Notes under the pieces: model-generated
What the model was told of the DNA's origin: nothing
The model's database searches: none
What the model saw: only the letters and a program-made list of their open reading frames with translations
Position numbers and translations under genes: made by a program
NCBI RefSeq assembly: GCF_037042905.1
Contig: NC_087252.1
Span: 17,501,701 to 17,565,700 of the forward strand
Source: Lytechinus pictus
Taxonomy: Eukaryota; Echinodermata; Echinoidea; Temnopleuroida; Toxopneustidae
Direction: 5' to 3'
Length of the DNA stretch: 64,000 nucleotides
Shown: piece by piece, positions 57,831 to 64,000 of the stretch
Numbering within the stretch: the first letter of the stretch is position 1
Layout: each line of letters opens with the position of its first letter

Positions 57831-58130
57831 GAACACAGTTTGTTGTAACATATTTTAGTATAATTATGTGCAATGCCTCAAAATGACTTTTTGTAACACA
57901 AACTTGTGCCGAAAAAATGCAGTCAAAATAAGTTTGTCAGTTGACAGTAAACTGCTCATCAACATCGGCAGCATAGGGCATTAAAAAACATACACTTGTT
58001 CTTCAATACCTATAAAACTTAATCACTATTGCATAATTATGATTCCCTATTGTACTATGATTCCCGATCATTCCCAAACCAAGGGTTCAAATCCCTTCCA
58101 TCTTGATCTCATGTACCCACCTAAAACCTG
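57831..58130. other. Unassigned DNA
   Basis: About 300 bases upstream of the LINE fragment with no recognisable feature. Confidence 0.4.
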
Positions 58131-58460
58131 ACAAGAATATATGGGCACAGATAAAACATATGGGTCCCATATGCGTATTACCATCTTGAGCCCATTTAGA
58201 AATACCCATCTGTAACCCAACTAGGATAGATTGGCACACTTACAACCCACGTGGGTCCCATATTCATATTACCATCTTTACCCTATTTAGAATTACCGAT
58301 CTGTAACCCAACTCGGATATTTTGGCACAGATAAAACCAACATGGGTACCGTATGCTTTGCACACCTGGGCCCCGTGTAGCAATATCCATGTGTTTTCGA
58401 AATGGGATTTATTTGGGGAATATGGGCCCATATGGGACCCAGATAAAAAAAAACGTAAGC
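58131..58460. repeat. Tandem repeat, ~110-bp units
   Basis: Three diverged units share GGCACAGATAAAAC, ATGGGTCCCATAT, TATTACCATCTT and GATCTGTAACCCAACT. The overlapping ORFs are unit translations. Confidence 0.7.
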
Positions 58461-58550
58461 GACCCAGATCGTTTGCTGTCTGGGTACTGGCACATGGTGG
58501 CGCGCAGCCGCTCCAAAATATTGAATATTACGCTACAAACTTTTTCTCTA

Positions 58551-59008
58551 CTGTGTTTACATGTGATCGGTTTTTGGTTCAGAACCAATAGCCGATGCAG
58601 AATCGGCTTTTGGTTTATCTTGCACCGCGTTTACACGCTGTTACAGCTCGCGGTGCAGAATCGGCTCGCGTGTCAAAAACTTGAAATGATACGCACACCA
58701 ACACTATACCTCATAAAAAAGACAACGCTGGGTCCGTGCGCTTACAATTACGTCACAATGGTAAAGTAAATGAAATGCACACCAATTGCCGATGCAGAAT
58801 CGGCTTTCTGTTTACACGTAGTAAAAAAGCCGATTCTGCATCGGCTCGCGGTTCTGAAACTACTACTTTGGTGGTGCAAAATTGCCGATTCTGAACAGAG
58901 AGCCGATGCAAGTTAATCGCGTTTACACGCTATGAAAAAGCCGATGCTGCATCGGCTCGCGATTCAGATCCGCGAGCCGATGCAAAAGCCGATCACATGT
59001 AAACATGG
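58551..59008. mobile_element. Fold-back MITE with CGGCTCGCGGTTC hairpins, copy 2
   Basis: Ends CTGTGTTTACATGTGATCGG and near-complement, flanked by TA (58549-58550, 59009-59010). Internal blocks such as TTACAATTACGTCACAATGG and ACTACTTTGGTGGTGCAAA match 24965-25411 in reverse orientation, so the two are independent insertions. Confidence 0.8.
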
Positions 59009-59428
59009 TATTCGTCACGCAAAATTCAATTTTTGGCGCGGTTAGGCGCCACTACGCGCCAATTGGGAAGTAGTTTGAGTCAATGCTCGCCACTGGCACC
59101 TTGGCCACACGAGGCGCCACAACAGCTTTGTATTGGCGCGAACTGGAGCCGGCTAAGTGGTCTCATAGCATATTAAAGCGAAATAGCACAACCATAACTT
59201 AGCGTTTCTCCATGAATATATATTTTTTTTTGGGGGGGGTGGTGAGGGCGGATTTTTCAAAGGCTGATGATGCTAACGTGAATTGTTTCATTGATGGGGT
59301 ACTCTGCATCATGGAGAATTTTTTTTTTCCTTTTTTTATTATTATTTCAGATTTCGTGTTATCTTGACACCTCTCTATATAATCACTTCAATATGTAGAT
59401 ATTTGTTCTATTATTTCTTATTTATTTG
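59009..59428. other. Unassigned DNA upstream of T4
   Basis: A GC-rich stretch with repeated GGCGCC/GGCGCG words (59030-59150) gives way to T/G-rich sequence with a G9 run near 59233. No gene or clear promoter motif. Confidence 0.4.
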
Positions 59429-59698
59429 TCTCTTTTTTTTACCACAGGGGACATCATAATACAGATAGCTATGGTCTAGTCGGAAGGTCGACTACGAAAG
59501 CATATCCGGGTCTTTTTGCTGTTACTCAGAGCTGTCTTCACATGTAGCCTATTACTAAAGTTTAAAGACAAATTGAGTAACACATTTTCTTTCGAAATAA
59601 GTTTATCATTCTGTTGATCATATACTAATATATATGCAAGTCTTACATATTCGCTAGATAATTTTAATTTTCTGCTGAGGAAAAAAGAAACAATAATT
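59429..59698 (+). promoter_or_regulatory. T4 splice-acceptor-like site and 5' leader
   Basis: GTCTCTTTTTTTTACCACAG gives a strong pyrimidine tract and AG (59446-59447). The leader to the ATG at 59699 shares TGCTGTTACTCAGAGCTGTC with the T3 leader, apart from one base. It is the likely 3' end of a 5'-UTR intron. Confidence 0.5.
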
Positions 59699-61600
59699 AT
59701 GGCGACACTTGAGCATACCGTTTCGCGGGGTTTACAGTGTCCAGTTTGTTTGAGTTTGCTAAATGATCCCAAGCAACTATCATGTACACATACGTTTTGT
59801 CAAAAATGTATCCGAGATATTCTAGCGTGCTCTTTACAGAATAGTACTGTAACTTGTCCATTATGTAGAATCAAAACAAATGTCGCGGATGGAAATGTTG
59901 CCAATCTTAAAACTAATGTACCTGTTAAGTCACTTGTTGATGACGTCAGGAAAAGCAAACAACTATGTGACATGTGTGACGAGCAATCAGAAGCCGCACA
60001 CTTCTGTTGCGATTGTGGTAAGAACATGTGTAACGCATGTCTGCAAGCTCATAACACATGGAAACCACATCTTAAACATGAAGTAGTGAGCGTTGAAGAC
60101 ATCAGAGAGGGTAGGGTAGTATTAAAGAAAAAGGTTTACTGTCAAGAAGAAGTACACCAATCAGAAGAGTACGAATGCTCTGATGTATGCACGACATGTA
60201 AGAAGCTCATTTGTATGAGATGTCGCATGCTCTACCACGAGAAAACAGGCCACGATGTGCAAGACTTAAGAGAGTACAATTCGTCTTTCACAGAGAGTTC
60301 TGAATTACTTCAGGGTCAAGGAAAGACAAAAGCTACAACAGTCAAGAATCATATGAAGTGTATTGATAATCAAATTAAACGTGTCAATGATCACATTGAT
60401 GCGGAAAATGCGAAGCTTGACAAGATTTGTGAAGAAGCTATCAAGAAAATAAAAGAGAGGAATGCTACCTTGAAAAAGCAACTAGAAGATCAGAGAGAAG
60501 AATTATGCAAGAGTTTAAATGATATGAAAATTGATGATAAGAGGATGGTTAAGAGCATTGAGAGTGCGAGTGATTTGCTGAGTAATACTTTGAAAGCCCC
60601 ACTAGAAGGAGATGTTGTAGCAATTCGTGATTCATTGTCTGGTGAATTGAAGAATGTATTAGATAGAGATGATCCAAAGGTAAAGGTTGCTATTGATGTA
60701 GGTGATCATGCAGAGGAACTGACGTTTACACCAAGCTGCGATCCTGATGCATTATCATTGGGGGAACTGAGGTTTGTGAAATGTAAGCCGAAATGCAATG
60801 TACTACTCTCAGAGAGAGGACATATGAATGGCATAGCTGCTACAAATAATGGTATGATGGCTGCTGGTTATAGTACAGGAGGGATCGATATCTTCTCTGC
60901 TGATGGTCAGCTAGTAAGGACAGTCTTTAAAGATGTAAGGATAAAAACGATAGAATTCCTCTCTGATGATCGTTATGTTGTGCGCAGTTATAATAATAAT
61001 ATATCACTGTACACATCAGACGAAGAGAGACAGGATGTGACATTCGATACTCTAAGTGATGGTGAAGGTGGGACAGGTGGTCTCACTGTAGACAGCAATG
61101 ATCTGATCTATGTTAGCTACAGGAAAGCTAATAAGATCCAGGTATTCTCACCATCAGGTGGGAAGGCTATCAGGGAGATACCATGCGATGGGTATGAACC
61201 TTCGCAAATCAAAAGTTATGGTGATTCGTTGATCGTTAAGCAGTTTATGAATGCAATAATACGTATTGATGAAAAGGGTGGTGTAATGCATAAATTAACG
61301 AAACCAGTGGAAAATAACCTCTTTGCTGATGTGAGTAAAGACAACACAATCCTAGTCGCCTCTGTAAGACACGAGGACGGCCTGCTCAATATCGATGAGT
61401 ACACCGGTGAACTGAAACACATCAAGACTCTTATATCTGATTACAAGATTGAGAAAACGGAGAGGCAATGGTATTACCTAAAACAGTTTCAATCAGGAGA
61501 GATAGCTTTCTGTACACCGGGTAGGCTCTACATATTCAATCTAGTAACTAGTGAATTATCTCGTGTGAATATTGTGTTTTGCAGCCAAATCTCTAAATAA
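59699..61600 (+). CDS. TRIM-family RING E3 ubiquitin ligase T4 (intact, extended C-terminus)
   Basis: 633 residues in one open coding exon. RING has C14, C17, C29, H31, C34, C37, C53 and C56; two B-boxes cover about 90-185, a Lys/Glu-rich coiled coil about 195-335, and an NHL-like propeller about 368-617. The predicted role is a dimeric ubiquitin ligase with a propeller for target choice. The start MATLEHTV matches T3. The stop used by T1-T3 (right after TSKVTS or TNKVTS) is changed here from TAA to TGT, so translation would continue about 15 residues (LSRVNIVFCSQISK) to the TAA at 61598-61600. Otherwise no lesion is seen. A role in immunity or proteostasis is an inference from the family. 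Confidence 0.93.
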   Translation: MATLEHTVSRGLQCPVCLSLLNDPKQLSCTHTFCQKCIRDILACSLQNSTVTCPLCRIKTNVADGNVANLKTNVPVKSLVDDVRKSKQLCDMCDEQSEAAHFCCDCGKNMCNACLQAHNTWKPHLKHEVVSVEDIREGRVVLKKKVYCQEEVHQSEEYECSDVCTTCKKLICMRCRMLYHEKTGHDVQDLREYNSSFTESSELLQGQGKTKATTVKNHMKCIDNQIKRVNDHIDAENAKLDKICEEAIKKIKERNATLKKQLEDQREELCKSLNDMKIDDKRMVKSIESASDLLSNTLKAPLEGDVVAIRDSLSGELKNVLDRDDPKVKVAIDVGDHAEELTFTPSCDPDALSLGELRFVKCKPKCNVLLSERGHMNGIAATNNGMMAAGYSTGGIDIFSADGQLVRTVFKDVRIKTIEFLSDDRYVVRSYNNNISLYTSDEERQDVTFDTLSDGEGGTGGLTVDSNDLIYVSYRKANKIQVFSPSGGKAIREIPCDGYEPSQIKSYGDSLIVKQFMNAIIRIDEKGGVMHKLTKPVENNLFADVSKDNTILVASVRHEDGLLNIDEYTGELKHIKTLISDYKIEKTERQWYYLKQFQSGEIAFCTPGRLYIFNLVTSELSRVNIVFCSQISK

Positions 61601-61767
61601 TTAACATATTCTTCAATTTATCTGTGTCAATATCAATCTTGGTAGGAATTTCCCATTAATGTCAAGAATCAAGAAATTGTATTCATTCCAATCGATCTCC
61701 CCTAAACAAAGAAAAAATTACGCATACCATAGTATAGTTCAACTTAAATGTATATGATATACAACCA

Positions 61768-62547
61768 TTAACCCTAACTAGGCCGGGCTTTTTTGGCTAT
61801 TCTGTGGCCTGGGGGGGAGGGGGGGTTGATTCAACCCCCCCCCTGAGATCTCGCCCGCCGATCGTGCGAGCGCCGTAAAAAATTTGCACGCTGGTAGTGT
61901 GCGATGTAATCTACAAGGCTGTATGATAAAATTTTCCAAAATAATGAGATTTTATTTTATATGAATTAATTATGCTAATTTATGCATAAATCATACTTTT
62001 TGCTCTAATTCACTAAATAAAGCTCCTAGAATGCTAATTTTTGGTAAAAATATTCTTTGTAGCATTCTTAACAATGGCAATTGAAAAAAACTTCGGTTTG
62101 GAAATCAATTTCTTATGTATTTTATTGTTTTATGAATTTCTTATGTATTTCTTTGTTTTTCAACCTTTTGTTTTTCTTTGTTTTTTTCACCAGATTTATT
62201 GCACAACCTTTTTGAAGCATAATTATGCTAAAATCAATTGCTTTCAGCTGTTTAAAGTAAAAATAATCATATCTTTATGAATAAGATGAGTAAACTCAAT
62301 TTTCATTGACTTTGTACACAAAATCACGTTTTGGAACAATTTTTGGTCTGACATGCACTTACAAAATATTGCGTAATTTCGGAACCGCGTACCCAGGCGT
62401 CGTAAATTTGGTCTCAAAAGATGCGCGAGACGTAAAACTATAAACTCTGCGAGTGGCGTGGTCAAAAAAATTCGTGCGGCGGAATGATCGCAGAAAATGT
62501 TGAGGGGGTTGAATCAACCCCCCCCCCCCCGGCCATTTTAGGGTTAA
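61768..62547. mobile_element. Inverted-repeat DNA element with TTAACCCTAA ends
   Basis: The left end TTAACCCTAACTAGGCC pairs with the right end GGCCATTTTAGGGTTAA, and TTGATTCAACCCCC pairs with GGGGGTTGAATCAA just inside. The 780-bp segment is absent from the other TRIM flanks. G and C runs lie by both ends. TTAA may be the target duplication. The interior ORF (62041-62280) is Phe-rich and not credible. Confidence 0.7.
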
Positions 62548-63639
62548 ATACATTCATTGGTTTAAAATACATACGAAATTAATGTAATGAAATTTGATAC
62601 TCTGCTAAAGTTAAAAATATAACTTAAATTGTAGAAGCTCTGTCCCAAGTTATACCCCAACTGTATCATGTTTAGCCCATTTTCCGGCATTTCATATTAG
62701 GGGTTATAATGATTTTACTGTTCCTTTATTTACCATTCCTAAAATAAAGCAGTTTGAGCGCTTTACTGAAATCTCCATTTGTAGTAGAAACTATTTGAAC
62801 AAAGTGACTGTTTAATGTTGCTCTTTCTTTCTTTGTAATTATAATAATTTTAGATATTCTTATTTAGAAAGAAATATGTTCCAACATAAATACATGTATA
62901 TGACACCAAATCAATATTGAAAAGTGAAACACAACTGATTACGTTGATTATTCCAAAAAGATTAAAACATACAATTATTTCATAACCAAATTTACTTGCT
63001 TGCTGAAGTAATGAATATTCTATGAGATAAACGACTGATGTTGACAACGCGACCAGTAATGAGTCTGGTACCAGTACCCTTTAGTAAAGATGAAAGACTT
63101 TTAAAATGTATTATTTTTTTGTTGAGAATGGGGATTAATAAATACTAGTCTCAATTGATATTATGTAGGCGCATGCAAGATTGCAAGTAAGTGCATGCAA
63201 GATCTTGGGGATGGGCCGGGAATATTCAGGGAATAGAAATAAAGAAAAAAAAATTAAAAAAGCAATGATTAATCGCAATAACACTTCAATACAATTAAAA
63301 ATAATCAATCGACCAATATCAGATCAATACGGCAAAAAATTCTGATGTTGAAAAATCCAGGCGAAAGTTGCCCCTACACTTGGCTTTTCATAGACCCAAT
63401 ATTGAGAGAAGTGAGTTGATAGACATGATACACGTGACGTGATAACGGTGGATTACAAACTAGAGAGTAGCATTTTCTTTTCATTCAGTCTTTATCATTT
63501 AAATATGATTTGGGTCGTATGGTAATACTGGTGAGATTATTATAAATAATATACGAAATGCATGCATATGATACAGATTTACATTAGCCGAATAGAAAGA
63601 TGGTGTGTATTATTTGTAGATTACTTCTCTTGGTGTTAT

Positions 63640-63862
63640 ATGATAAAATAATAAATGATAAATCCATAATTTATTGTTCGAAATAGACATGAAATGAAAT
63701 GCTCCGAAAATGTGCTTTTGCCCAATTGATCGTGGGCCCGGCAGCCGCTGTGCAGCGCCAGATCGACGAGGCTCTATCCCTTTAATCGTTGAACGCCAAA
63801 CAGGGTAGCAGCAACTCCCATCTTTTAACGTCTTTTGGTCTGACGCGGCCATATTTAAATAT
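63640..63862 (-). mobile_element. SINE-like insertion
   Basis: This segment interrupts sequence that is continuous in the T2 flank (GGTGTTATATACCCTACTTGG near 5680). It is much more GC-rich than its surroundings. On the minus strand it reads GCGTCAGACCAAAAGACG, GATGGGAGTTGCTGCTACCC and GGCGTTCAACGATTAAAGGG, with a weak box-B-like GTTCAACGA, and ends AATAAATTATGG. It is probably a SINE; the minus ORF is not a gene. Confidence 0.5.
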
Positions 63863-64000
63863 ACTCTACTTGGATGCTATGGTATGTTCACGATTTCGAT
63901 AAATTTATCAGTTTGTTAATAATAATTTCCATTACATATTCCTTTTTTGTTTTCGATATTATCACTAACATAACCATAAATCAATGAGCGATGACAACAA

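Larger units (their letters stand above)
61601..64000 (+). repeat. 3' flank of T4, copy 4 of the TRIM spacer (runs off the window)
   Basis: Aligns with the other three flanks, best with the T2 flank (AATCGCAATAACA, CAATCGACCAATAT, TCAATGAGCGATGACAACAA). It lacks the TA-flanked MITE and carries two private insertions (61768-62547 and about 63640-63862). The array probably continues beyond the window. Confidence 0.8.

Noticed and set aside
63700-63850. Fragment of an rRNA gene, suggested by its GC content
   Set aside because: I could not match it to a conserved 18S, 28S or 5S segment; it behaves as an insertion in the TRIM spacer and is better explained as a SINE.

Overview
This window looks like nuclear DNA of a marine invertebrate, most probably an echinoderm and perhaps a sea urchin. 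The evidence is AT-rich intergenic sequence, several clades of animal retroelement (BEL/Pao, Penelope-like, CR1/Rex-like LINEs, tRNA-derived SINEs), many fold-back DNA elements, and a tandem family of TRIM proteins with uninterrupted coding exons. The taxon is an inference; no taxon-specific gene is present.

The only clear host genes are four tandem, same-strand members of one TRIM family (RING, two B-boxes, coiled coil, beta-propeller), called T1-T4 here. T1 (3-821) is cut by the window edge. T2 (2786-4348) has lost its RING and half of B-box 1. T3 (27832-29703) and T4 (59699-61600) are complete. The 3' flanks of all four are paralogous, and T2-flank-to-T3 and T3-flank-to-T4 form two diverged units of about 25 and 32 kb. 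Each unit carries, in the same order, the 3' flank, a LINE RT fragment, a GAT-type microsatellite, a conserved block with a strong splice-donor sequence, and a TRIM coding exon preceded by a splice-acceptor-like sequence. The genes therefore probably have a remote non-coding first exon. T1 appears mosaic (T3-like with a T4-like internal tract), which suggests gene conversion.

Mobile DNA fills the space between genes. From left to right: a TA-flanked MITE in the T1 flank; a broken Penelope-like element (8148-10941) with inverted terminal duplications and a nested element; a palindromic mariner-type MITE (11022-11840); LINE fragments; GGCGCC minisatellite DNA (23.0-23.9 kb); a fold-back element with subrepeated arms (30051-33601); a large fold-back built of about 175-bp units in opposite orientations (35771-39304); several MITEs at 39-47 kb; and a young BEL/Pao LTR retrotransposon (48094-56599) inside a CR1-like LINE. 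Because the TRIM flanks are paralogous, several insertions have an empty site elsewhere in the same window.

Functionally, the TRIM genes would encode E3 ubiquitin ligases of the RING/B-box/coiled-coil type with a propeller for target recognition, plausibly an expanded innate-immune or proteostasis family. Everything else appears to be transposon-derived, repetitive or unassigned DNA. No rRNA gene, true tRNA gene, CRISPR array or bacterial-type operon was seen.
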